In this document: piece after piece, positions 21,954-31,890 of the stretch | Position numbering within the stretch: position 1 is the stretch's first letter | Layout: each line of letters starts with the position of its first letter | Origin: Nemertoderma westbladi | Lineage: Eukaryota > Xenacoelomorpha > Nemertodermatida > Nemertodermatidae | Assembly: GCA_032718475.1 (NCBI GenBank) | Contig: JAUCBJ010001149.1 | Coordinates: forward strand, 1-40,089 | Length of the DNA: 40,089 nucleotides | Reading direction: 5' to 3' | Notes under the pieces: generated by a model | The model's database searches: none | Seen by the model: only the letters and a program-made list of their open reading frames with translations | Told to the model about the DNA's origin: nothing | Position numbers and translations under genes: made by a program

Positions 21954-22886
21954 AGAGTTTATGCGATTATTCGCAACATTCATGTCCCCAAGTTTATTCC
22001 TACAGTAATTGTGCTTGTTATATATACCGTTATAGTTAAATTAACCCCGGTACTACACGGGCTGCTAGGCGTAGGTAAAGACTGGTGATTTTGTGCACCG
22101 GTCACTCCAGCAGATGCCGTGGTTCTTTTAGCTGTTCAAGTATTTTTAACTACTGATTATTTGTTGTACCAGTACTTGTACCTAATTTAGGGTTTAGTGT
22201 ACAGTGCTTTCCGAAGGTAATTAGTGTATGGGCAGTATATTTGTGTTGTAAAGTGGTTAATAGGTACGTTGGTTCTGGTAGACCGCGGTAATTAACTTCT
22301 AGGTAGGGACACTCCGTGATACATAACGTAGTACCTATAGCGATACGGCTATAGGTCGTCAGGCGGTGGTATTTTTCCTATCTGGACAACGCAGTATATT
22401 GACTACTGCTTTATTATTCTCAAATACCGTAGTATCCTGTCTGTTGTAATAACCAGAAGTTCTAACCCTTTGTTAGACTGGTTTGTAGTTTCCCTGTAAA
22501 ATTACCCTAAAATTTCGTACGTAATATTTTGTTGTGTTTAGTTAGAGAATTAATCTCACCCGTATTGTAAGTAATTCGTAGATAAGTAACTTAGGAAGTA
22601 CAATTATCTGTTTTAGTGTCTAATAAGTAGCACTTCACTGAGAGCGCACAGCTTTTGTGTAGTGATTACTTCCCAGAAATAATAACATCTATTTCAATAT
22701 TGTAACAAAACCCCTCATACGGGTACATATAAATCCACTAAATCTATTAATATAATAGTAGGCCTGTTATACAACACTTAGGTCTTAATATCAGTTGGAC
22801 TGCTGCTCAAATAACGGTAACAAAGTAAGTAAAGTAACCAAGTAACCCCTAACATTCAGAAATTCAATTATTTTTAAAATAATTGA
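21954..22886 (+). other. Untranslated leader of the BEL element
   Basis: No domain-bearing frame. AT-rich, with scattered ACCGGT-containing motifs. A packaging signal would be expected in this region but none can be recognised. Confidence 0.45.
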
Positions 22887-23150
22887 CATACCGGTATTTA
22901 CAATACTGCAATAGGCTTATTATATTTATTCTATAAATTTAAGCTGAAACCATACCGGTATTCTGTAATTAATTCTAGTCTGTAATAATTATACTTATAT
23001 ATACTATAAGTGTCAGCTGTATACCGGTATTCACGATAGGCCTATTATATATTTATATATAGTTGTGCTAAAATTATATACCGGTACTCTGTGACAAATC
23101 TAGTCTGAAATAATACTTATATATATACTATAAGCATACCGGTATTCTAA
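22887..23150 (+). repeat. Imperfect ~131-bp tandem repeat upstream of gag
   Basis: Two units start with ATACCGGTATT and continue with AGGC(C/T)TATTATAT, then ATACCGGTA(T/C)TCTGT, TCTAGTCTG and ACTTATATATACTATAAG. It ends about 130 bp before the gag start codon. Confidence 0.6.
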
Positions 23151-23282
23151 TATATTATATATATATCACGCTACACTGAGTAGCAGTATCGGTAATTAAT
23201 TATTAGGCTAACAGTGATACTGAATTACTAGACTTACTTTAGCTGTATTTATAGCCGTAGGCATTCAACTGTGTAAACAAAC

Positions 23283-24539
23283 ATGTCTGACACAAAACGG
23301 GCACTGTCAGATAGTCTTTTGGAAGGTGTTAGAATGAGTCTTAGACTTGGACAGGGTCTTGAAAGGAAGATGGCAGAGGCAATGGCAACAGCAGAAGCGG
23401 AAAGAAAGGCGGCAGAGGCAATGGCAACAGCAGAAGCGGAAAGAAAGGCGGCAGAGACAATGGCAACAGCAGAAGCGGAAAGAAAGGCGGCAGAGGCAAT
23501 GACAACAGTAGAAGCGGAAAGAAAGATAGAGACACCTATACTCCCAGAACCTGCCTATAAATTCCCTTTGTACAGTACTAAACTACCTGTGCCCAGTAGG
23601 ACTGTTCCCGAGTCCGAACCCGTCCTGGACGCCGAGCGAGATATCAAGAATTTATCGCCCGTTGTCTCTCGCTCGCCCGCTACTACGTTGGCGACTCCCG
23701 CTTCGGCGGTTGAGTGGGTAGCTGAGGGACGACGGGAGATGGGTCTCCTGCTCGAGCAGCTGAGGGAACACTGTTTGTGCTCCTCTCAGCAGGTCCGGGA
23801 AATGGAAGAGACTGTCCAGCAGCTCAAGGGAACAGTAAGGGAAAGTAGGTTAGAGTTGCAAAAGGTGCAGCAAAGTATCGCGTTAGAACGCGATAAATTA
23901 GTCAATTTACAAAAGGGTATACCACCACCCCCTGTAACAATGTGTCAACCCGTTAGGTCTGAAGTATCTCATGCGCAAGGTGTGGAGCCTACACGCATCT
24001 ATACTGCTAGTGAAGTAGAAACTCCTATAGTAAACCCTATTCAGGGTGATTATAAACCTGTTGATAATAATATTCCATATAGACCTGATCATAATCCGAG
24101 AAATTTATATACCGATAATTCTATATTCAATAATACGATGGCTCAAGAAAGGTTTACGCGTCAAATGGCTAGAACCGAAGCCCGTCAAGCGGTAAAGGTT
24201 GGAGAGATCGTCAAGTTCAATGGAGATGAGATGAAATGGTTACCTTTTAATGAATATTACAAAGATAACATACAGAATTCTGTGCTATCTAACGGAGAGA
24301 AACTCAGATACCTCATCGAATGCTTGGAAGGACCTCCCAAGTTAATGGCGTTAAAATTTATTGGACATCCAGATGGATTAAGACAAGTTTGGGATACATT
24401 AAACATCAGGTATGGTAATAGGACTAACATAGCTAGGTATTTATATGCGAAATTAATGGCGCCCCGAAAGTTTCTTAGCAGCGGGTTTATAGAATTTTCC
24501 GATGAGATTCAGGAGATGCCTAAGGAGGTGAGGTCTCTA
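23283..24539 (+). CDS. gag: BEL/Pao Gag, N-terminal part, split by an insertion
   Basis: Gag forms the particle that packages element RNA. The frame starts at ATG 23283. Residues 31-82 are four 13-residue repeats of the AEAMATAEAERKA type, strongly helical, encoded by a 39-bp DNA repeat (23373-23528). Residues ~145-215 look like a coiled coil. Residues ~305-419 match the DUF1759 Gag region of BEL/Pao elements: KFNGDEMKWLPFNEYYKDNI, EKLRYLIECLEGPP and IRYGNR. The frame runs into a TAG at 24540-24542, inside a 1003-bp insertion. The Gag sequence resumes, in a frame compatible with the upstream one once the insertion and its CTA repeat are discounted, at 25546. Confidence 0.8.
23373..23528 (+). 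repeat. Four coding 39-bp repeats in gag
   Basis: Four in-frame units of 39 bp, each encoding 13 residues (residues 31-82). Units 1 and 2 are identical at protein level; units 3 and 4 differ by one to three residues. Confidence 0.9.
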
Positions 24540-25542
24540 TAGGGGTGTCTCCAACAGGCGGCGGCGGACTCGTGAGGGTCTGGGGGCACGTTAAATTGAA
24601 TCTATAGTGCAAGGGAGTTACTGAAGGCCCTCGTGTCTTACGAACCATGAATCAACATGGTGCCGTGGTACCGTCTAGTCGGCCTGTTGCCGTACTGCCA
24701 GTCCTGTACACATTAGGGGTGGTGGCTTAGTGTGATCTGTGGTTTGTGTGTGTACGTGGTATATGTGAGCGTGTGTGTGGCCACTGCGAGTGAGTGTGGG
24801 AAACCTTGCCGGTTGGTTCAGTCGCTGCCGGTTATTAGTAGGACCATATTTTACTGCGCCCCAGCATACTTTGTGCACACAAAGTTATTTTACCCTGTCG
24901 GTAAAATAAAGTACTCTCGACTCTTTATTAGTCGATACAATTTTGTCCCCTCTGATTTTGTCACTGATTTTGTCTTCCCCGATTATGTCCTCTGTGTGTG
25001 CATGGTATGCGTCAGATTTGTGTTTACCGTTGTGTACTTGATTTCGTGAGCATCTATTGAGTACACGTGTACAGTGACTGGTAAGTGGTGACTTGTTCCT
25101 AGCTTTCGAGCTAGTCAGTATTGTTTGCGGAACCGACTTCCCCTCAATACTGCCGGCGAGGCGGGTGAAAACGTGTCAATATTCCATGTTGGGTAGCGCA
25201 AGCCCACTTGGGACAAGACCGTCGGTTTGGCTCAAGGGCGACCTTGATGCTCGATCGCTATCGACTGGTCCACCCGCCGGTTGACTCTCTGAGTTGGCTC
25301 AATGTACAGTCAGGCCACAGTAAGTTGACAGTAGGCGAATTTTTCTACTTCGTTCGGCTACACACGACGAGCTGTGCCGGTGTGATCGGGGGATTGAAAA
25401 TTGAACCCGGGAAGCATCGGGCTACCCTCCGGCCCGGTCTGATAAAAACGGAGTCGGACTGGCCCCAGGGGTGGTGGAAAGGTGTCCGCCTCGTGGGTGC
25501 GCCTCGGGGAGGAGCCCAGAAGGACACAAGCGCTGTAGACAG
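24540..25542. mobile_element. 1003-bp insertion inside gag
   Basis: CTA occurs on both sides (24537-24539 and 25543-25545), suggesting a 3-bp target duplication. Close to the ends are TGTCT (24546-24550) and AGACA (25537-25541), a 5-bp inverted pair. The interior is more GC-rich than the host element, has no long frame of its own, and holds AATAAA within a hairpin (TTTTACC/GGTAAAA, near 24887-24909). It could be a solo LTR of another element or a small DNA transposon. A GT-AG intron reading also keeps the frame, but the acceptor has no pyrimidine tract. Confidence 0.65.
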
Positions 25543-25545
25543 CTA

Positions 25546-27489
25546 GATTGGTTAGGTAAGTCTCATGAATACCAGAACTCTATGGTTGTAGGAGCCTTAG
25601 CATCTACTTTACCAAAGGGTGGAGTAGGTACACGCTGGGACAAGAAAGTGTTATATATGATGGAACAACAACAACGAGACCCTACCATGGCTGATCTCAT
25701 GTCCTTCTTAGATAGTGAAGTAAAATTACAACTCATAAAGCAGTCCAGAGAGAAAACATGGGAAAATAAGGTAAGTGAGAAACCCGTTTCTAGGAGAAGG
25801 GTAACACCAGTGTGTTATACTGACGACGACGAAAGCCAAGTCTCTCAGGAAGAGGACAGCGGGAAAGACACAGCAAAATCCTACTATGACAACAAGACCT
25901 ATAAAGACGTAAGTAAATATAAGTCTCGAACCAGTGACAGGAGAGAACAGGTAACAACAACTCCTCCTACGTCTCCTAAGAGAATTCACGGAAGAAAGCC
26001 CGAAGAAAGAACGAGAGTGCATAACGTTACCCAAGGTAAAGTGAGTAACATCAAACCTGTGCTGTGCGACGGGCCCCACCGTTTGAGTGTGTGTGCTGAA
26101 TTCCTAAAGAAATCCCTGGTAGACAGACGTGAAGTCATGTGGGATAAGCGGTTATGCTATAATTGCCTCAGACCAGGACACCAACGGCGAACCTGTTACT
26201 CCGAAGTAAAGTGTGCAAAGTGCGGTGCGAAACATCACATCTTGTTACGCAGTGAATTCGAACGAAACAACCCGAGTCAGGTAAGTGAGCCCGAACTACA
26301 TGTCCAATTCAGTGATGTAAATGACAATGATCAAGAGTCTGAGATGGAAGGATTCTATACGGACGAATTCTCCGACGCCAACGAATCCTGTTACCTAATA
26401 AATACCGCAGTGTATCGAGCACTTACGTATGAAAAGGACACCGACAATGAGTTCCTCCCAACTACCTTTGACAGACAACCATCTTGGAAACCTCCAACTT
26501 CCAACGTAGGAATCAGAGAATTTCCTGTAGTGCAGGTAAGAGTTCACGGTCCCAACAAAAGTTACATAGTGAACGCCCTCCTTGACTCCGGCAGCACAGG
26601 AACATTCATCGATCAAGAACTAGCCGAAGACATCTTTACTGGACAACCCAAATTCCGAACTAAGTTGGATATGTCAGGAATTATGCAGGTTTGGAAATCT
26701 ACCATAACGGCAGATTACTATGTAGGTGCGTTGTCCACCCCCCAGGATAAATTAGGAGCACAAGGTATAAGGTCGGTAAAAATGGTGGCTATAAAGAACT
26801 TCGCTACTACTCAAGCAGACCTTTATAATTGGGACGAGGATGAGAGCATCCAACATCTTAAGATACCTCGATTCCAGACAGATTATCCTGGAGTGCAAAT
26901 ACTCATCGGCCAAAACGCGCATGAGGCGCTCGAGACATTGGAGAAACGGCCTGCTCAACCGCAGCCACTGCAAACCTATGCGGTAAGAACTAGAGTAGGT
27001 TGGTACTTCACTGGCCCTTCCCGTAGAACTCTCAAAGAGAGATTACCTCAACAACAGGTATACCAAGTAAAGGAATGGGAAGTGGAGAGCAGTGATGTGG
27101 ACGATCCAACTGAGGGAACACCATACTCCTCAGATAATGACGATATTAACTCCAATGTAGATCAATGGAGACATTGCCTTGGGACGATTAATCCAGCCGA
27201 CATCGCTTCCAGAGGAGCAACTCCTCAAGAACTGATAGATACTCCAGGCTGGTTAGGTGGATCCGACTTCTTAAGTAAAGAAGAAGAAGAATGGCCTCCT
27301 CATCTTACCCCGGCGGAGATTAGACAGGCCAAGGGAGCGGAGAAAGTAACACAACAACTCAATCGCCCAGCTGGTCGTTTATGTTTACTGGAAAGAGACC
27401 GAAAACTGTCCGGAAACTATGGAAGGCAAGATACTCTTCCTACGACCACTTCCCTAATCCGACAAATATCTAGGGACTCCATAACGTAA
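25546..27489 (+). CDS. Gag C-terminal part, CCHC knuckles, retroviral-type protease and RNase H tail (deleted pol)
   Basis: Numbering from codon 25471. Residues 27-95 finish the Gag domain (SMVVGALASTLPKG, MADLMSFLDSEV). A CCHC knuckle sits at C229, C232, H237, C242, with a second Cys/His group at C248, C251, H255. Residues 350-540 match the BEL/Pao protease (DUF1758), with catalytic D372 in LLDSGSTGTF and ILIGQNAHEA downstream. Then the protein jumps to WRHCLGTINPADIASRG (566-582) and GWLGG, which in intact elements lie at the end of RNase H. The deletion junction is near 27110-27160. No YxDD reverse transcriptase motif and no integrase are present. The natural end is TAA at 27487-27489. Confidence 0.85.
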   Translation, partial: DWLGKSHEYQNSMVVGALASTLPKGGVGTRWDKKVLYMMEQQQRDPTMADLMSFLDSEVKLQLIKQSREKTWENKVSEKPVSRRRVTPVCYTDDDESQVSQEEDSGKDTAKSYYDNKTYKDVSKYKSRTSDRREQVTTTPPTSPKRIHGRKPEERTRVHNVTQGKVSNIKPVLCDGPHRLSVCAEFLKKSLVDRREVMWDKRLCYNCLRPGHQRRTCYSEVKCAKCGAKHHILLRSEFERNNPSQVSEPELHVQFSDVNDNDQESEMEGFYTDEFSDANESCYLINTAVYRALTYEKDTDNEFLPTTFDRQPSWKPPTSNVGIREFPVVQVRVHGPNKSYIVNALLDSGSTGTFIDQELAEDIFTGQPKFRTKLDMSGIMQVWKSTITADYYVGALSTPQDKLGAQGIRSVKMVAIKNFATTQADLYNWDEDESIQHLKIPRFQTDYPGVQILIGQNAHEALETLEKRPAQPQPLQTYAVRTRVGWYFTGPSRRTLKERLPQQQVYQVKEWEVESSDVDDPTEGTPYSSDNDDINSNVDQWRHCLGTINPADIASRGATPQELIDTPGWLGGSDFLSKEEEEWPPHLTPAEIRQAKGAEKVTQQLNRPAGRLCLLERDRKLSGNYGRQDTLPTTTSLIRQISRDSIT

Positions 27490-29019
27490 TAACATATGGA
27501 GTGGGCGTGTGACTATATCATTTTATATTTGTTTTTATTTTATATTTATGTATGTATTATTATGTAATTTTATTATAATCGTTTTCTTTAATTTTATTTA
27601 GTAGAATGTTATTTTAGTGATTATTTAGTAGATTAGTGCAATATATTAGTGTTTATTACGTACGTAATTACTTATAATATATATTTAGTGCGACGGCGAG
27701 AAATAATTATTTTTCTCTTTCCTTACTGTCCGTATCATATTATAAATACGTGACTACAGTAAGATGAAATGTCCGTACTTATTAAAGTACAATAAAGCTC
27801 CTACTATACTTAAGTATTATTGGTAGGCAGAGTATTAGGAATGCAAAGTTCAGATCCTCGTGTCTCGGCTAAACCAAGCTCTGGGTAGACCTTGGAAACG
27901 ACTTGCCTCTTCACACTGACATTGCTTCGTGCGATATTGCTCTCATACCATATATAATAATACATATAGTAGCGTGATGTCCCTCTAACAGTAGCGTGAA
28001 ACGCAAATAAATCTGTTAAACCTTTTGACCATCTGTAATTCTAGTCGATTAATAATATTAATTAATATTTATTAAAATCTGTAAAATTCGGATCCTTTAA
28101 AATTTCTAGTCAATTAAGATATCGCAGCACTTACCGATACTCTTAAAAGACAAATTTCATAGAATTAAGGATCCTATGTCCCCAGACCTGCTCTGGAATC
28201 AAATTGTGTCAATTTTAACATCAAATAATAAAATTCACGGGAATAAATTTAAATTCATATTTTAAATGAATTTCATAAATTGTCATTTTTGTACAATTTA
28301 TAACATTCCCAAAATTCCATTAATTAATAGATCATGGGAGCGGAGATTCATCCTATTGAGTGTATTAGAGTGCGAGAATCTCCAACATATAGTCAATAGC
28401 CGATAAAATTAATAAAATCATGCATAAAGAGGATATTGACAACTAAAGAATTATTATTAAATAGCATTCCAGCATGTATGCATGAGAATTACCCTAATTC
28501 TACCGCTAGCATTCCATAATGTCACCATAGCAACACCCACGCTAGAATTAGAAGCAAGTTAAGAAAACAATAGAAAGCTTGTCACATTGCATAGCATAGA
28601 GAATACATAGCACACTGTTAGTATCCAAGGATACACAGTAATAACGTGACATTCTGGAAGGCACTGACTAACGGACAAATGGCCTGTATGTGTACAATTG
28701 GTGACAGTTGTGTGGAATTTGTGCGTTTGTAGGTGAATGTTACTGCTAAGGTGTGTTTACAGTAGCTAGTCGCAATTGTGAAAGTAGCCCAACTCTCCTA
28801 TAGAAAGAACCTAAAGTGGATTCAAGCCTTTGGGACGGACAGTGGAGTGACTTGTGCCGGTTATCGTTGTCGTGATGTTGCTACATGTTGGCGTAAACAC
28901 CGCGACGATGGTACATCGGCGCTGAGAATCCCACTGTCCGGGGCGAAGAGAGGTAGGCAGCGACGCCCGCTCGCCTAAACATAAACTCATTACAATATTA
29001 ATAAACTCAGATAGCAGAT
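27490..29019 (+). other. Noncoding stretch of the BEL element
   Basis: AT-rich in the first ~1 kb and less so from 28650. No integrase or other domain was found. A frame at 28778-28978 has only a GTG start and no recognisable domain. The segment may hold the leader for the downstream accessory frame. Confidence 0.5.
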
Positions 29020-30468
29020 ATGACGGAGTTGATAGAAGATGATCTTGGTATCAGGGAGCGATATACTCTACCTTTACAAGCATTTGTGGATAGCTTGATA
29101 CGCGATGAAGCCGATCCAACCATTACGGAGGACGATGGTCGTTATATCGAACCGCCGATGTCCCAAGAGCAACTTACGCGTGAATTGGACTATCGAAAAT
29201 TCACCGCTCGCTATACGCATCGTAATAGTACGTATATGGACTTCCTAACTACCGGCCATCCTATCGATTTACATGATACGGACGATGTATACACCGAAAG
29301 GGAAATGGTTCTATTTAAATATCATACCCAGCGGAGTCGTAACGATAAAACGAGAATAGATCACGAAAATTATATTCGTAACAGACTGGGAAGACGAACC
29401 AATATTCCTAGAATCTGAGGAGATTCAGCCTATCGCGCCCGGAACAGCGACAACGATTACATCCTAGAATGGTATCAAGGTCCACAGTGTCTCACTGCGT
29501 ACAATTATCGCCATGCCAACTATGTTTCTCGGCAACGTTGTCGGTTATGCGCATCGAGAGACCATGTTACGCCCATGGACACAAACGTCCGCTGTTCCTA
29601 TTTCCAAGAACAACCGACTATGGAAATTTATTGCGCACATTGCAGACTAAATAACTTGCACATTTTAGCGGTTTGCCCTCAATTTATGACTCAATGTCAC
29701 CACTGTCAACTAAAGGGACACGCCAGTTTCGATTGCCCTTTTAATCACGATTTGGAAAACGTAGATGAAATGATCACACTACGTTACATCAGAGCTTGGG
29801 AAGCGAACGCTGATTTACATTGTGATTCGCGCCATCGTTATTATCCTGGACGCGCTTACGAAGGAATTTATGCGTTCCATCCTTATCTATTCGCTTCTGT
29901 CGAACAGAAATCACGCATATCGAGTTACGAACTACTGAAGCGCGTCGGAGAATGTATTTCAACCAAATTCGTACGCAAATTTCTCAGGAGTGTTAATCCT
30001 AGCGACCTTCATTCCTATAACTTAATAAATTATATCCGTCAGGATCCGGACTATGGAGACTTATTTGTTAACTCACACCCCGAGTTACAGGAAGTATATC
30101 GACGGCCTTACGAATACCGAGCCCGCGAACGCGAGTTGGAAAGAACCGTTAAACCCCGGAGGTTTCGAACTGCCTATGGTCCACCCACGGCTCTCGTTCA
30201 GACCACTCGTAAAGGACCCGTAAGAGCGGCTGTCTTGAAACGAGCTCTCAAAGCCGTTAGAACCCTCTCCCCTGACGTTGATGTCAATCAACCCGGTACT
30301 TCGACTGGCGGATACACCGACCATAATCCTACACCCTCTGATGCAATCATATTGCACCCTTCACCCAGGAGTTATAGCCCTCCTTGTAAAGTGGCTCGCC
30401 CCAAAGAGAAAAGGACTCTGGCTAGCTTTAAAAAACTGCGTAAACGCCGTCCGCGCAAGAAAGACTAA
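29020..30468 (+). CDS. Accessory frame with three CCHC-like knuckles, one in-frame TGA
   Basis: The frame from ATG 29020 to TAA 30466-30468 is open for 482 sense codons plus a single TGA at 29416-29418 (codon 133). The part before the TGA (132 aa) is acidic and unrecognised. After it come three spaced Cys/His groups: CRLCASRDH...C, CAHCRLNNLHILAVC and CHHCQLKGHASFDC. The last is an exact CX2CX4HX4C retroviral-type knuckle. A Tyr/Arg-rich middle follows, then a basic end (KRTLASFKKLRKRRPRKKD). Such features suggest nucleic acid binding. It ends 78 bp before the 3' LTR, where other LTR elements place env, but no signal peptide or membrane segment is seen. If the TGA is a true stop, the second part could start at ATG 29575 (297 aa), which keeps the second and third knuckles. 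I do not recognise the family. Confidence 0.65.
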
Positions 30469-30529
30469 CTGTTTAGAGTATTTACGTATATTAGAAACTG
30501 TGATTTTGTATATTTTATAGACTCAAATC

Positions 30530-30546
30530 CCATTTTCTGGGAGCGG
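30530..30546 (+). promoter_or_regulatory. Candidate polypurine tract
   Basis: GGGAGCGG directly precedes the TGT of the 3' LTR. In LTR elements a purine-rich stretch here primes plus-strand synthesis. This one is short and interrupted by a C. Confidence 0.45.
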
Positions 30547-31816
30547 TGTAAAAGCTTCTGTGGGATATAACTGGCCCCTTTTGCTTCGCAATCCAGTTTC
30601 CCCCCAGGCGCTGGAATACTCTAAAAAGGTTCTCTAACTGTATATATATTCCCCTCGCCCGCAAGGTACCGTTACAGGTGTTTTAACGGACATAAAAGTC
30701 ATTCTTCTATATACGTGCTTTGGCGGACATGGTAAGGCAAAAAACCTGCAATGCACCAAATACCTTTACACGGCTTGGCCTTGATGATTCAGATTGCGAC
30801 ATCTAGCAGCTGGTTGCTGGCATGGAAACAGCCATTGGATGCATGGTTCTTTGTTTGGCTTGAGCCAATCAGAGCGATTTTTTCTGTCGACGTGTAGATA
30901 TTCGGTCGATCATACTAGGAGTGTTCAGTCTTACTGTTTTTTTGTGATACTGTTGTGTCATTGCTATCTAGGCCAGGAACACCGGCTCTAGAGTCAATTC
31001 GTTTTCATACTTTAGAAGAAACATTAGTAGGCTTAAATTATAGAGCGTATAACTGTTATCTTCACACATCATATATCAATTCATATCAACTTGTTTCTAT
31101 TCTTGCATTATCGGTTCAACATACATTATTATACTGCTATTTACTGTTGTGTTTTGGTTGAATATTATTTGGAGAACATATATAAAGAACCCAAATTTCC
31201 CAATTTTCTTGATACACTACAGGTTAGAGAGACGGGTTATATATAGCGATTGCGACTTATATTATTGTGTATGTAGTGAATTTAATGCTATTTGATAAGC
31301 ACTACATTGGTCCGTTGCTGTTCTCTTTATATATGATAAAAATCATTGACGGTCGGCAAATTAGTGAGCAGTATTGTGTGTTACCGGTAGTGTGCATGAT
31401 TGTGACTGATAACTAAGCATTTCCTAAAGAATGCGCCTCATACGTGAATCATAAGCCTTACCGACTTGCCATTGTGATTAGTATAAGTCATATCTCTGTT
31501 TACCTAGATAGAGCGCCACGTCCTAAAGGAACGGTTAATATTTCCCGAAAGTGAATAATATTAGTCAGAAATTATTTATTAACGATCAATCGAATAATAC
31601 AATACAGTAAGCTTACACTGCAATAATAATCTAAGCCCTCAGAATCCAGTCTCCCGGGTATATCCAGCGGGTGAATGGACGCGCACTAGGCTGGCTTCTG
31701 CTAATGTTGTGTTTATTGGTATTAAATATTTGTCATCTTCTAAAGTCTATTTATAAACCAAAAGACATATAAATTTTGGCAGGTTAAACTGCTAAAGGTC
31801 TTCAAAAGCGCGTACA
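30547..31816 (+). repeat. 3' LTR (1270 bp)
   Basis: Same termini and length as the 5' LTR, offset by 10,728 bp. Small frames present in both LTRs reflect DNA identity and are not evidence of genes. The TATAAA and ATTAAA equivalents fall at 31181-31186 and 31721-31726. Confidence 0.92.
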
Positions 31817-31890
31817 TACTTTTTTTGTCAGGCAGTCAGGCGATATTATTTGGCGAGCGTAGCGCAGTAGCGCGATAAATAAGAAAGCAA
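31817..31890. repeat. Right arm of the split palindrome (contains the right TACTT)
   Basis: Reverse complement of 19731-19813 apart from the 9-bp duplication in the left arm. The first five bases (31817-31821) are the second copy of the target duplication. Beyond 31890 the likeness decays (GTCAAAA here, GACAAAA on the other side). Confidence 0.85.

Larger units (their letters stand above)
19819..31816 (+). mobile_element. BEL/Pao LTR retrotransposon, non-autonomous, recent insertion (~12 kb)
   Basis: The element is bounded by two 1270-bp direct LTRs starting TGT and ending ACA, with TACTT duplications. Order: 5' LTR, 2.2-kb leader, gag, a 1-kb insertion, gag/zinc-knuckle/protease with the RNase H tail, 1.5-kb noncoding stretch, accessory frame, purine-rich tract, 3' LTR. 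The gag (DUF1759-like), the CCHC knuckles followed by a DSGST protease (DUF1758-like) and the NPAD-x-SRG block at the end of RNase H place it in BEL/Pao. Reverse transcriptase, most of RNase H and the integrase are missing. About four LTR differences in 1270 bp point to recent mobilisation in trans. Confidence 0.9.

Noticed and set aside
28778-28978. Basic 66-codon frame with Cys residues before the accessory gene
   Set aside because: It begins at GTG, has no ATG, and shows no recognisable domain. It may be leader sequence.
4065-29418. Two otherwise open frames each broken by a single TGA (4065-4067 and 29416-29418), hinting at UGA as a sense codon
   Set aside because: Nuclear UGA reassignment is not known in animals. 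The LINE stop sits at a position usually Gly, and other frames in the window are broken by TAG and frameshifts, so mutation is the simpler reading.
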